Shown here: in pieces, positions 53,581 to 63,355 of the stretch
Position numbering within the stretch: the stretch's first letter is position 1
How the letters are laid out: every line of letters starts with the position of its first letter
DNA from: CAZNUM01 sp964539305
GTDB taxonomy: Bacteria; Fidelibacterota; Marinisomatia; Marinisomatales; TCS55
Assembly (NCBI GenBank): GCA_964539305.1
Contig: CAZIIM010000004.1
Span: forward strand, 24,882 to 88,881
Length of the DNA stretch: 64,000 nt
Direction of reading: 5' to 3'
Notes under the pieces: model-generated
Databases searched by the model: none
Seen by the model: only the letters and a program-made list of their open reading frames with translations
What the model was told of the DNA's origin: nothing
Program-made: the position numbers and the translations under genes

Positions 53581-55050
53581 ATGAGCTCGGATAATCATTG
53601 GGTAACACTGGTTATTGATCAAGGGACTTCTTCAACTAAAATATTCCTATTCAATTTGAAGCATGAACTGATTTACTCGGACCGCATTAAGCACCACATT
53701 CACACGCCTGCGCCCGGTCATTTTGAAGTAGATCCTTTATCCATTACGGAAGCAGCTGCTCGACTGATAAAAGGAGCAGTCCAGTTTTCAGAAGATCACC
53801 GCATGAAAATCCTTTCCGCTGGAGTTGCAATTCAGCGTTCTACGTTTCTGTTCTGGGATAAAGATACTCTTCTTCCTCTCACACCGGCTCTCAGCTGGCA
53901 GGATAGTCGTGCCCGGGACGTTGTCAATGATCTTCAAATCCACGATAAAACAATCCATCAGAAGACAGGGGCTCCTCTGAATGCTCACTTCGGTGGCCCA
54001 AAATTTCTGCACTTAGTTCGGCAGAACAGGGACTTGGCAACAAAAGTTACCAGCGGAAAGGTTTTCTTCGGTCCCTTAAGCGCTTTTCTCACCCATTCGC
54101 TTACAGGTACCCCTGCCGTAGACGCCTCCATTGCCTCCCGTATTCTCACGATGGATTTAACAACAGCCGATTGGGATTCAGACTTACTGGCCCTGTTTGA
54201 GATGCCACTCGATTGTCTTCCGCCCTTGTCATCAACCAATACAACTTTCGGGCAAATATCTATTAATGACCATGTTATTCCTTTAACTTGTGTCATCGGG
54301 GATCAACAGGCAGCCCTTTTGGGGCAGGGGGGGTGGAAAACCGGTAATACGGCCATGAATTTCGGTACCTCCGGTTCCATCCAAACCAATGTGGGATCTA
54401 AACCCATTATCCTGGAGGGTTTAATCAGCAGCATTCTATATTCTACCTCCGGAGAACGCACCTATTTACTGGAGGGGACCATCAACGCCTGCAATTCACT
54501 GTTTTACTGGCTGGAGGAGCATCTCAATATTCCGCACCGGGAAATGCGTTGGCCCCAGCGCTGCTCCCAAACCACAACGACAGGAATATTCATCCCCGGG
54601 TTTGGAGGATTAGCCGCTCCCTACTGGAAGGATGCTCTCCCGACCATTATGGAGGGATACAGAGACAAAAAGGACGTAAACGAAATTATCCGCAGTGGGA
54701 TGGAATCCATTGGATTTCTGGTCCATGATATCTGGTGTCTCATTCAGCAACATTTATCCCCGGCTCCCAAGCGGGTCACTGCAAGCGGTGGCGGCGCCAG
54801 GGAACCTTTGCTGCAATTCATTGCTGATCTCACAAGACTGGAAATCGGCCATCTTCGAATGAAAGATCAAACCGCCCTGGGTGTGCATTATCTTTTACTG
54901 AAAGCAGCTGATCTGGATACATCCCTTCCCCATCCGCTATCCGAAAAAACAAGTGTACCCAAAATGGCGGAGGAAGAACGAACGAGAAAAATTGAACAGT
55001 GGAACCGATATTTACTCCAAGCCGGAATTACTCCCGTCACCCCTGTCTAA
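53581..55050 (+). CDS. FGGY-family carbohydrate kinase
   Basis: This 489-residue kinase of the glycerol/xylulose group has the N-terminal ATP-fold motif IDQGTSSTKIFLF (12-24), WQDSRA (about 103-108) and the second FGGY signature near TASGGGAREPLLQ (about 395-407). The active Asp is within VIGDQQAAL (about 239-247). The substrate could be glycerol or a pentulose; no operon partner narrows it. Confidence 0.87.
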   Translation: MSSDNHWVTLVIDQGTSSTKIFLFNLKHELIYSDRIKHHIHTPAPGHFEVDPLSITEAAARLIKGAVQFSEDHRMKILSAGVAIQRSTFLFWDKDTLLPLTPALSWQDSRARDVVNDLQIHDKTIHQKTGAPLNAHFGGPKFLHLVRQNRDLATKVTSGKVFFGPLSAFLTHSLTGTPAVDASIASRILTMDLTTADWDSDLLALFEMPLDCLPPLSSTNTTFGQISINDHVIPLTCVIGDQQAALLGQGGWKTGNTAMNFGTSGSIQTNVGSKPIILEGLISSILYSTSGERTYLLEGTINACNSLFYWLEEHLNIPHREMRWPQRCSQTTTTGIFIPGFGGLAAPYWKDALPTIMEGYRDKKDVNEIIRSGMESIGFLVHDIWCLIQQHLSPAPKRVTASGGGAREPLLQFIADLTRLEIGHLRMKDQTALGVHYLLLKAADLDTSLPHPLSEKTSVPKMAEEERTRKIEQWNRYLLQAGITPVTPV

Positions 55051-55075
55051 GCAGAGAAACTGTCTTTGGTGTGTC

Positions 55076-55684
55076 TCACCTGTCTTTGAACCCCAATCTT
55101 CGATTTAAATAAGCCTCTAATTCTTTTCTTTTAAATTCACCTGCTACAAATCCAACCCGTCTCAGATTGCCCCTCTCAATGATGATATGGAAGGGGGTCC
55201 CCCAATCCCGTCCATCCGCCAGTGCTTTTCTTAAAACGTAGTGCTGAGACAGGCTTTTTTTATCCTCCAGTTTTGCCCGCACCTGGCCGAAAAAGATGGG
55301 CATGGGTAAGTTGTATTGATCCACAAACGTCTCCGCTCCTGCCATGGTGGAATACTCCATCACAACGATTTGATTCAGGCCCTGTGGATGATACTTTTCG
55401 TAGACCTGCTTTACAACTGGCGCATCGTAACGACAGTTTCCACACCATTCCGCCATGTAGGAAATGATCAGCACTTTCCACGGTTCATTGGTCTGGGTTT
55501 CCAGTAAATTGACAGTTTTTCCTTTTCTATCCTGACCGTATAACTCCGGCAATTTGCCCAGAAAATGACCCTGAAGTTTCACCGTGTCCAGATTCACCCA
55601 ATGGATGGACTGGTATTCATGCTCGGTCGTCTCTTCCGAATATAGAATAGAAAGTAATGCAAGGAGGATGAAGCTAAATTTCAT
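55076..55684 (-). CDS. TlpA-like thioredoxin-fold protein
   Basis: This 202-residue exported protein has a signal peptide (1-16) and a thioredoxin fold with the redox site WCGNC (about 81-85). The rest follows the TlpA/ResA layout (WKVLIISYMAEWC, then GTPFHIII near the cis-Pro). It probably reduces or isomerises disulfides in the periplasm, for example in cytochrome c maturation. It stands alone in its strand group. Confidence 0.85.
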   Translation of the reverse strand: MKFSFILLALLSILYSEETTEHEYQSIHWVNLDTVKLQGHFLGKLPELYGQDRKGKTVNLLETQTNEPWKVLIISYMAEWCGNCRYDAPVVKQVYEKYHPQGLNQIVVMEYSTMAGAETFVDQYNLPMPIFFGQVRAKLEDKKSLSQHYVLRKALADGRDWGTPFHIIIERGNLRRVGFVAGEFKRKELEAYLNRRLGFKDR

Positions 55685-55710
55685 ATATTTGTATTATACA
55701 AGAATATCCT

Positions 55711-56397
55711 TTAAGTAATCGGGATAAATTCGTCCAATGAAGATACCACCCAGGTGGCACCCGCTTTTACAATCTCATCCCAATATTCTGACTTCCGGCA
55801 CACAATAACACTACTCGCACCCCATTGACTGGCTGCTTTTGCATCCCTGGCCGTGTCTCCAACAATGACGATTTGGTCTGCCTCATATCTTAGGGAATAA
55901 CATTCAAAAGCACGCTTCACGGCGACTGTCGGCATTTCCATTCTGGAATTTACATCCTCTCCAAACACACCGAAGGAGAAAAAGCGGTCTAAAGCAAACC
56001 GGCGCAGTTTAATCCAGGCAACCGTTTCCAGATTACCGGTCATCAGTCCCACTGCTTGTCCTTTCCCACTAACAATTTCTAACAATCTTTTCCCGTCCGG
56101 ATACATAAACGGCTCCTTTGAGCCGTTGAAAGCAGATTCAATTTCTAGGGCGTATTTTTTCAAAATTTGATTGATTAACACCTCCAGATCACCATCGTGA
56201 AATCCAATTTTTACCAGGGCATTTCTCACAATACCCGGATCGGTGTAACCGGCCACATCCCGATAAGAAAGCAGCGGTGATTTCCCTGCTACCTCCCGGA
56301 TAATTCGATCCAGAGTCATTCGCGAAACGGATCCCGGTGAAAGTAAAGTCCCATCGATATCAAATAAATAAAGGATCTGATTGGTGCGATGACCCAT
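55711..56397 (-). CDS. HAD-superfamily hydrolase (phosphoglycolate phosphatase-like)
   Basis: This 228-residue HAD phosphatase has the nucleophile motif FDIDGTLLSPG (12-22), a Thr in motif II (GLMTGNLET, about 115-123), and motif IV GDTARDAKAA (about 188-197). It starts one base after pncA and may act in the same NAD-salvage pathway, for example on nucleotide phosphates. The substrate is not visible. Confidence 0.88.
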   Translation of the reverse strand: MGHRTNQILYLFDIDGTLLSPGSVSRMTLDRIIREVAGKSPLLSYRDVAGYTDPGIVRNALVKIGFHDGDLEVLINQILKKYALEIESAFNGSKEPFMYPDGKRLLEIVSGKGQAVGLMTGNLETVAWIKLRRFALDRFFSFGVFGEDVNSRMEMPTVAVKRAFECYSLRYEADQIVIVGDTARDAKAASQWGASSVIVCRKSEYWDEIVKAGATWVVSSLDEFIPIT

Positions 56398-56398
56398 A

Positions 56399-56923
56399 TT
56401 ATTGAATTTCTACCCCGGCTCGAGCTAGTTCATCCAACGCTTTTATTCCGTCATCAGGGTGTATATTCACGGCCCGGACTGCTTTGGTAAGAACAGTTGT
56501 TTGAAACCCCTTTTGAACACAATCCAAAGCAGTGGCTTTTACACAATAGTCCGTTGCCAGTCCCACAATGGTTACCGCGCTTACACCATGGTTTTGAAAC
56601 CATTGGGTCAAATCCTTATTGGTCGCTTCAAAGGCAGAGTACCCGTCATCCCGATCCCCCGTACCCTTCAGAAAAACCTGATCAATCTTTCCAGCATTCA
56701 AATCGGGATGGAATTCAGCACCGTAAGTATTACGCACACAGTGAACCGGCCACTTTTCAAAATGAACGGTTCTTTCCGGATGCCAGTCCTTGGAGGCAAC
56801 CACAAAATCAAACTGTGGCATAATTTGGTTGATGAACGGAACAATTTCATCCCCCTTCGGTACGGGTAACGCACCCCCAGGGCAGAAATCATTTTGAAGA
56901 TCAACAATAAGTAGTGCTTTCAT
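56399..56923 (-). CDS. pncA: Nicotinamidase
   Basis: This 174-residue enzyme hydrolyses nicotinamide to nicotinate. It has the active Asp in VDLQNDFCPGG (8-18), the metal-binding DWHP (about 47-50), the active Lys in FLKGT, and the nucleophile Cys in LATDYCVKATALD. It overlaps pncB by 4 bases, so product flows to the next enzyme of NAD salvage. Confidence 0.95.
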   Translation of the reverse strand: MKALLIVDLQNDFCPGGALPVPKGDEIVPFINQIMPQFDFVVASKDWHPERTVHFEKWPVHCVRNTYGAEFHPDLNAGKIDQVFLKGTGDRDDGYSAFEATNKDLTQWFQNHGVSAVTIVGLATDYCVKATALDCVQKGFQTTVLTKAVRAVNIHPDDGIKALDELARAGVEIQ

Positions 56924-58344
56924 CTTGAACGATCTCCTGATTGGTTTTTTTGTAGGAGCGTACGTCTTAAATCCAGTAACTGGGGACTGAGTCCCACCTT
57001 ATAAAGATGCGGATTCTCGAAACGCTGGTGCTCTGCCGGCAAATGGCTCAACCGTGTCTTGCGATAGGATGCAGCAGCATCTGCGGAGAAGCTCGTAAGC
57101 GGTTCCCCGGCTTTCATAACCGGGGAAAGCAGCACCTCTTGAGCCAGCCCAGCAACCCGGCACTGTTTTTCTGGAAAAACAGGGTGAAAAAGCTGCTCCG
57201 GGGGTACTGTATCATTTAATTGAATCCCATCCGCATAAAAGAACCCAACGGCATCGGAAAACCGATATACCTGTTTTAATCCGGGGAGATTGACCTTTGC
57301 GATATGATCCGAAATTTTCAAGGATGGACTATCATCAATCATGGCCAATTTATACACGCCATCCAGAGCAGCCGTCGGTTGACCCGTGATCAGATTGGTA
57401 CCAATTCCAAAAATGTCAATAGGCGCTCCCTGCTCAATTAAGCTGCGAATCAAATACTCATCCAACTGGTTTGAGGCCACAATCTTTACATAATTGAGGC
57501 CCTCGCGATCCAGCATCTGGCGGGCAGCCTTACTGAGATAAGCCAGATCACCACTATCCAGGCGGATTCCCTGAAGGCGATTCCCCTCTTTTTCCATTTC
57601 TTTTGCCACCCGGATAGCGTTGGGGACACCACTCTCAAGTGTTTTATAGGTATCTACCAGCAGGGTGCTGTTTTCGGGGTAAAGCTTGACATACGTCCTG
57701 AAAGCCGTCAATTCATCCCGGAACGATTGGATCCAGGAGTGTGCCTGGGTACCGACCGGTGTGAGCTGAAATGCTTTGGCAGCGAAGACATTTGAAGTCC
57801 CGTCCACGCCTCCGATCACAGCCGCCCGGGAGCCCTGAATTCCAGCGAGGCCCTGTGCCCGGCGTAATCCAAATTCCGCCACCAGCCGATCGCCGGCCAC
57901 CTGACGAATCCTGGAAGCTTTGGTGGCCACCAACGACTCATAATTCAGAATATTTAAGAGGACGGTCTCAATCAACTGACCCTCAATCAGGGTGCTCTCT
58001 ACCCGGACCAGCGGCATATTGGGGAAAACAATTTCTCCTTCCTTTACGGACCAAATATCTCCCTGAAAATGAAAGGACTCTAAAAACGTGAGAAATTCAG
58101 GTCTAAAGCCCAATTTTCGGAGATATGCAGTATCCTCCGGGCCAAACCGAAACTGTTTGAGGGCGTCCAGTACATCCTGAATCCCGGCAAAAACGGTATA
58201 ACCGCCATCAAAAGGATTAGCTCGGAAATAATAATCGAATACTGATCGGCGATGCGCCATCCCGTTTGTATAATAACCCTGAGCCATCGTAAGCTCATAA
58301 TAGTCAGTATACAGACCGGAGATGGGGAGTTTAAAGGATGTCAT
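56920..58344 (-). CDS. pncB: Nicotinate phosphoribosyltransferase
   Basis: This 474-residue enzyme forms nicotinate mononucleotide. It has the family start SGLYTDYYELTMAQGYY (9-25), the segment VPNAIRVAKEME, RLDSGDLAYLS (about 275-285) and the phosphate-binding DIFGIGTNLITG (about 319-330). It heads the pncB-pncA-HAD operon. Confidence 0.96.
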   Translation of the reverse strand: MTSFKLPISGLYTDYYELTMAQGYYTNGMAHRRSVFDYYFRANPFDGGYTVFAGIQDVLDALKQFRFGPEDTAYLRKLGFRPEFLTFLESFHFQGDIWSVKEGEIVFPNMPLVRVESTLIEGQLIETVLLNILNYESLVATKASRIRQVAGDRLVAEFGLRRAQGLAGIQGSRAAVIGGVDGTSNVFAAKAFQLTPVGTQAHSWIQSFRDELTAFRTYVKLYPENSTLLVDTYKTLESGVPNAIRVAKEMEKEGNRLQGIRLDSGDLAYLSKAARQMLDREGLNYVKIVASNQLDEYLIRSLIEQGAPIDIFGIGTNLITGQPTAALDGVYKLAMIDDSPSLKISDHIAKVNLPGLKQVYRFSDAVGFFYADGIQLNDTVPPEQLFHPVFPEKQCRVAGLAQEVLLSPVMKAGEPLTSFSADAAASYRKTRLSHLPAEHQRFENPHLYKVGLSPQLLDLRRTLLQKNQSGDRSR

Positions 58345-58398
58345 TGCATTGAGATGAAAATACCTTAAAAACAGTATTCACCTCAATACGGTCCGCGG

Positions 58399-59565
58399 TT
58401 AAAGAAGCGTCTTTAAAGCCGTTAAAAGCGAATCGATGTGTTCCTGACGATTGTATCGATGAATCGATACCCGTAACAAGGAGCGATTCTCCCAGGAAAA
58501 AACAGGGACATCAATCTGAAACTGACTCAATAACTGCTGGCTGATCTTATCCGGATCATTTCCAGGAATTTCCACACTTACCACTTGACCCAGCCAAGGT
58601 TCTGGTCCCTGGGACAGGGGCTCCGTGCCAACCAGCTCCAGTAGTCGATTTCGTGCTTCTCTGGTAAAGCGGCGACATTTCTCTTTAACCCCTTCCGTAA
58701 GATAAGTGTCATGAAACTGGATGGCTGCCGGGACAGTAAGAAATGAACTCATGTCACGGGTTCCCTGCCACTCATGTTCAGCAATAAAAGGTGATTCATC
58801 AGGATCACGGATCTCGGAACCCCAGCTGGTTACCAAGGGTTCAATCAAGGATTGTATTTCACGACGGACGTAAAGGAAGGAACAACCCTTGGGAGTACAC
58901 AACCACTTGTGACAGGCCCCAGTAAAAATATCCGGGTTCATCTCACGAATATTTAATGGAATATGTCCCGGGACATGGGCACCATCAATGATTGTCATTA
59001 AACCCAATTCCCGGGCACGGGCACAAATTTCATGAACAGGAAAAATCAAGGCGGTGGGACTGGTAATCTGGCTGATAAAAATGACCTTTGTTCTAGGGTT
59101 TACCCTGGTAAAAAAATGGTCAACAAACTTTTCTACAGTCGTAACCGGAAGTTCAACCTTAAACTGGATCAGCCGGGTATTTGTTTTTGTGCAAAATCGC
59201 TCCCAAGCCCGATTCAAAGCACCATATTCATGATTGGTCGTGAGGATTTCGTCCCCCGGTCGCAGATTTAAACTTCGAATCACCGTATTGATTGCAGTAG
59301 TAGGATTGGGGACCAATACAAGATCGTCTCCGGAACAATGTAAAAAATTACCCAGGGCAATTCTGGCCTGACGCAAGCCTGCAAACACTTCTTCCCGCAT
59401 GAAACGCACCGGTTCCGTTTCCAAACGCATCTGCCACTTCTGGTATTCGTCAAATACGGGGCGGGGACAGGCCCCGAAAGAACCGTGGTTCAGATAAATA
59501 ACATCCGGGTCTAAAAGAAAAAGGTCCTGCAAATTTAATGTGCCAATGCGCCCATAGGGTCCCAC
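58399..59565 (-). CDS. Class V PLP aminotransferase (isopenicillin-N epimerase-like)
   Basis: This 388-residue PLP enzyme has the internal aldimine Lys in TGACHKWLCTPKG (about 212-224), the DGAHVPGH segment (about 190-197) and the family start YLNHGSFGACPRPV (about 24-37). The group includes isopenicillin-N epimerases, ergothioneine-type lyases and cysteine desulfurase relatives, so the reaction is unknown. The start overlaps pepC by 31 bases; a later start is possible. Confidence 0.87.
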   Translation of the reverse strand: MGPYGRIGTLNLQDLFLLDPDVIYLNHGSFGACPRPVFDEYQKWQMRLETEPVRFMREEVFAGLRQARIALGNFLHCSGDDLVLVPNPTTAINTVIRSLNLRPGDEILTTNHEYGALNRAWERFCTKTNTRLIQFKVELPVTTVEKFVDHFFTRVNPRTKVIFISQITSPTALIFPVHEICARARELGLMTIIDGAHVPGHIPLNIREMNPDIFTGACHKWLCTPKGCSFLYVRREIQSLIEPLVTSWGSEIRDPDESPFIAEHEWQGTRDMSSFLTVPAAIQFHDTYLTEGVKEKCRRFTREARNRLLELVGTEPLSQGPEPWLGQVVSVEIPGNDPDKISQQLLSQFQIDVPVFSWENRSLLRVSIHRYNRQEHIDSLLTALKTLL

Positions 59566-60875
59566 GGCGGTAATACCACAGGCTTACGCCTATAGACTGC
59601 TAATTCATCCGGTGTAAGATACTGTTTATGCACCACCACTTCGTAGGTATACTCGTCAAACCAGTTGTCCGCCATAATATCATAACCTTTATCACCCCGT
59701 TTCTTACCCCAGCTATTTTCAACGCGCCATTTACGGGGCTCCCCGACGGCATCCAGATCTACACCCGTGAATAACATGGCGTGGGTCATTTGACTGTCTC
59801 CGTATTCCAGACGCTCTGCCTTGGTCATGGGAAATGGCGTGGAATAAAAGAGATCAAAATCAAATAATTCCATATCCATCACACCCAAGTCGCGGTGAAA
59901 ATATTTCCCCACATCACATCCGAACCAGACGGGATGATCGTCCCGGATGGAGGCAATCGCCACTTCCTTTAACCGGTTGGAGGGGACATTGAAATATCGG
60001 ATAATTTCACCCTCCCGAACGTTCCCCAAATAATCAATTGTGTAAACCTCGTTGTATTTTTTATCTGACATGGGACAGTTAATTAGACAGACATAATCCT
60101 TTAATACCAAACCGACGTGCTCCTTAAAAAACTGAATCGGTGTCAGGTTTTCAAAGCGTTTGAATTGGTCATCCTTATCACGGATCTGCCAATCAAACCG
60201 TTCGGGAGGATTCCCCAAGTGAATGGTGAGCAAACGATAAACAGTGCTCAACATTGTTTCTTTTATGGCACGCAATTCTTTTACATCGGAACCACCGGCG
60301 TGGGCTTCCCGGAGCACCCGGGCAAACTCCCTAAGTTTCCTGGTAATCATGCGATTCATGCGCATGGATTTACTCGACTGATAGCTCTCCGGCATTTCGG
60401 TTTTTGGCACTACCCCGTATTTTTCAATCAGGTTTACAAACATGTGCCACTGGCCCCCGTCCTGAATCGGATCGGAAAGCAGATGCATTACCAGGCGACT
60501 GTCCCGCGGTTCACGGGCCGTAGCAATAATGTTTTCCAGGAAATAGTTCGCCTTTTCCAATTTGTCCCAGAACATAAAATAACTCTGGCTGAATTCGAAT
60601 CGTTCTAAATTGTACTTGCGACTGAGGTAGATCCGAAAAAGGTTCAGTCCGGCAAAGCCCCAGCATCGACCACTGGATTTCTGGTTCGTTACAGGAAGCT
60701 GCCCGGTGACCATTTCCGAAAAGGTATGGTTAATTCTGCGGAAAACCTCCCAGTTCATTGCCAGCTCCGTTACTTCACCGCGAACAGCTGCATTTCGTGC
60801 CAGCTGCACCCGGGGATCATTAATTATTTGCTGGTGATAGTGACGGATATGTTTTTTTAATACACTCTGACTCAT
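59535..60875 (-). CDS. pepC: Aminopeptidase C / bleomycin hydrolase (C1B)
   Basis: This 446-residue papain-type cysteine peptidase has the nucleophile C71 in QKSSGRCWGFAG, the His in SQMTHAMLFTG (about 361-371) and the Asn in VENSWGKK (about 386-393). It forms a cytosolic hexamer with aminopeptidase action. The C-terminus ends GALAH, a tail that in this family partly enters the active site. Confidence 0.95.
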   Translation of the reverse strand: MSQSVLKKHIRHYHQQIINDPRVQLARNAAVRGEVTELAMNWEVFRRINHTFSEMVTGQLPVTNQKSSGRCWGFAGLNLFRIYLSRKYNLERFEFSQSYFMFWDKLEKANYFLENIIATAREPRDSRLVMHLLSDPIQDGGQWHMFVNLIEKYGVVPKTEMPESYQSSKSMRMNRMITRKLREFARVLREAHAGGSDVKELRAIKETMLSTVYRLLTIHLGNPPERFDWQIRDKDDQFKRFENLTPIQFFKEHVGLVLKDYVCLINCPMSDKKYNEVYTIDYLGNVREGEIIRYFNVPSNRLKEVAIASIRDDHPVWFGCDVGKYFHRDLGVMDMELFDFDLFYSTPFPMTKAERLEYGDSQMTHAMLFTGVDLDAVGEPRKWRVENSWGKKRGDKGYDIMADNWFDEYTYEVVVHKQYLTPDELAVYRRKPVVLPPWDPMGALAH

Positions 60876-60901
60876 GGGAATTCCTTGTTTAAAGCCCGGA
60901 T

Positions 60902-62112
60902 TTACAACACTTTTCTTAACAGCCGGACTCGTGGTTTTGCACCATTTTCTTCAAACCAGTCCGGTATTTCCTGCAACCGCTTCCCCGCTGTTTCAAGGTC
61001 GGGGAAATCGCCTACACAAACGATAAAACAGCCCTGGTCGTTTATCTGCTTCGGGAGCAGGAAAAAATCCGGTGATTTACCTAGAGCTTTATAAGCATTG
61101 CGAATGGTTGTTTCCTTGCAAACATACTCCAGGACAATTGTGTAATGTTCCACTTGGGCTCGTTTTTCTTCGGACCAGGCCCGGGCGGCCTCATGAAATA
61201 ATTCATTCGCAAACAATTCCTCAGGATTTGAGGCAGCTTCCGAAACTGTAGTATCCGGTTGTGCCGGCTGATCCTGAACCTGTTCCTGAACACTGTCCTG
61301 CAACGCTTCATTTTGTTCCGGTCCTTCCGGCATTACAGCACTTGAAGGTGTTTTAACCGTATCTGTTGTGATGGTATCCATTACCACGGCTGGTGTTACA
61401 GAAGTATCTTCCTGAACGGTGGCGCTGGCCGTACTCCCGGGGACCACAACTACAACGGCAGTATCGCGTACCTGTGCCTCCGGTGTCTGCTCATGGGTTG
61501 AATCCTCATCCTGATCTGAAAGCGTGTCAATAAAACCGGAAACCATCACCGTTTTCCCACCTGCCGGTACTTTCTTTACCTGTCCGGAGGGCGGGTAATA
61601 TCCTGTAACCACACTCATAAATTTTGCAACCAGGGACGTCTCCGGATTCATCTGATCCTGAATGGATAAAAATGAAACCACCACCAAGATGGTCAACAGG
61701 GTAATCGTGGAGGAGCTGATCCCCTTGACGCTTTTCAGCAGGGAAGATCCTTGTTCATCGCTCTTTTCTTTATCCGTGGTTTCCGCCTCCGAAGATGAGG
61801 TGACTTCTTCTTCTGATTTATCGTTATGAGCCGAATCCTCCGTTTCCGAGGATACCGCTTCATCACTTTCCTTCGATTCCGTTGCCTGATCCTCCGAAGG
61901 TTCGGACTTAATCAAAATAGAACTGGCCTCCGATTCAGCTTCCTCCCTACCGAGTTCCGGTTCCGGCTTCTCTTCATCCGAAGGTTCTTCGGTTTCTTCC
62001 TGGGCGGTTTCAGGTTGCGTTTCCTCTTTTTCTTCCTCTGTATCGGTCGGCTCCATCCCCAGCATTTCCTGAATCTCTCTTTTTTCCTGAATCACCCGGT
62101 CCTGATCCCCAC
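60902..62112 (-). CDS. C-terminal part of an SDR-TPR-TM-SPOR-like fusion protein (split by gap)
   Basis: This is the C-terminal part of a gene interrupted by a false gap. It holds an acidic Glu/Ser-rich linker (about 120 residues), one membrane helix (STITLLTILVVVSFLSI), a Thr/Val-rich region, and a C-terminal SPOR-like domain (HYTIVLEYVCKETTIRNAYKAL to KVL) ending in LRKVL. SPOR domains bind denuded peptidoglycan. The frame is open to the gap edge and continues at 62213 in the N-terminal part. The frame from 62095 has no independent start; it is only the segment IQEKREIQEML repeated at both edges. Confidence 0.8.
62058..62112. repeat. 55-bp exact copy left of the gap
   Basis: These 55 bases match 62213-62267 exactly. 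This is the pattern of two contigs that overlap by one k-mer and were joined with a fixed gap, rather than a true repeat. Confidence 0.85.
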
Positions 62113-62212
62113 NNNNNNNNNNNNNNNNNNNNNNNNNNNNNNNNNNNNNNNNNNNNNNNNNNNNNNNNNNNNNNNNNNNNNNNNNNNNNNNNNNNNNNNN
62201 NNNNNNNNNNNN
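62113..62212. other. Scaffold gap of exactly 100 N
   Basis: A run of exactly 100 N, the usual placeholder for an unknown distance. Because both edges carry the same 55 bases, the true distance is probably negative, that is, an overlap. Removing 155 bases restores one continuous frame. Confidence 0.99.
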
Positions 62213-62267
62213 CCCAGCATTTCCTGAATCTCTCTTTTTTCCTGAATCACCCGGTCCTGATCCCCAC
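62213..62267. repeat. 55-bp exact copy right of the gap
   Basis: Exact match to 62058-62112. See that entry; the two copies are probably one sequence in the genome. Confidence 0.85.
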
Positions 62268-63276
62268 CTTTTTGAAGCAAGGCATCTAACACCTCCAGCG
62301 CCCGCTGGTACAAACCTCTGGATTTCAAATGGGTGACCATGGAAAAGGTGACCATATTGGAATCCACATCGATTGAATTTTCCTCCTCCGACTCGGCTGG
62401 CTTTTCTGCTTCCGATTCATCCGCCTTTAATTCAGCTTGTTCTTCCTTTTCCGTCTCATCCACGGTTGTTTCCGATTCTTTTTCTTCAACAGATTCCTCT
62501 TTTACACTGCTTTCACCTTCTGTCGACTCCACCCGATCAAATACCGACAGAATCGTATCAGGTGTTTCCTCTTCCTGGGAACTTTCACCCGGCTGAATAT
62601 GAATAACGGGATGGTCAGGGTCAAACTGGTCCTGTTCAATCAGGGTTGCCAGCTGCCTGGCTAGATCTTCCGGTTTCAACCAGGTATCCGGATCAGCATC
62701 CGGCATAGCCTTGCGGTTATTGGGGGTATCAATCGTCTCCGGTAAGACAACAACGGAATCAATATTTAAATCCCTGGTTTCCTTGCTAATGGATTTGGTC
62801 AGGGCATGCACTGCCGCCTTTGAGACGGCGTAGGCTGACGCTTCTGCCATGCCTTCTTCACCGGGAGTGCTGCCGAAATTGATGATTTTACCCTTGTCAC
62901 GCTTTTTCATTTCCGGAAGAACAATTCGACAGCAATTCAATGTGGTAATGAAATTAATAGAGAGCATTGTTTTCCATTGCTCCATGGAGGTCTCTTCAAC
63001 CGGTTTCCCGGCCTGAAAACCCCCCGCCGCATTAATGAGGACATCAATTTGTCCAAATCGACCCAGGATGGTTTCCATGACTCTCCGGGTACTTTCGCCG
63101 TCAATTAAATCTCCCTCAATGGTAAAATGGTTTGGTTCTACCTCCACCAATTCATTCTTTGATCCATGCAAAATGGCAACGACCCTCGATCCACGATCAT
63201 GAAATGTCTTTACCAGCTGACGACCCACAGCACCGCCAGCCCCGGTGATAACGCACACTAATTCATTCAACTGCAT
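62213..63276 (-). CDS. N-terminal part of an SDR-TPR-TM-SPOR-like fusion protein (split by gap)
   Basis: Residues 1-230 form a classical short-chain dehydrogenase: cofactor motif TGAGGAVG (about 11-18), INAAGG, catalytic Ser in NFGSTPG, and YAVSK. An acidic linker follows, then a short TPR-like helix pair (HLKSRGLYQRALEVLDALLQ) that runs into the gap. ATG 63276 is chosen because GGGAGGG lies 5 bases upstream; the longer frame from 63294 lacks one. Joined with 60902-62112 the protein has 739 residues. An SDR fused to a membrane helix and SPOR-like domain is unusual and needs the gap to be confirmed as false. Confidence 0.83.
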
Positions 63277-63355
63277 TTTTCCCTCCCTGACCATTGACTG
63301 ATCCGATAGACTCCTCCATACAGGAGGTAACCTTCATTTAAAAGATTCATAATTT

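Noticed and set aside
61826..62227. Plus-strand ORF running into the N gap
   Set aside because: It contains a run of undetermined residues and is antisense to the acidic linker of the SDR-SPOR fusion.
62058..62267. A true tandem repeat
   Set aside because: The copies are exactly 55 bases, flank a round 100-N gap and join one frame when collapsed, which fits an assembly artefact better.
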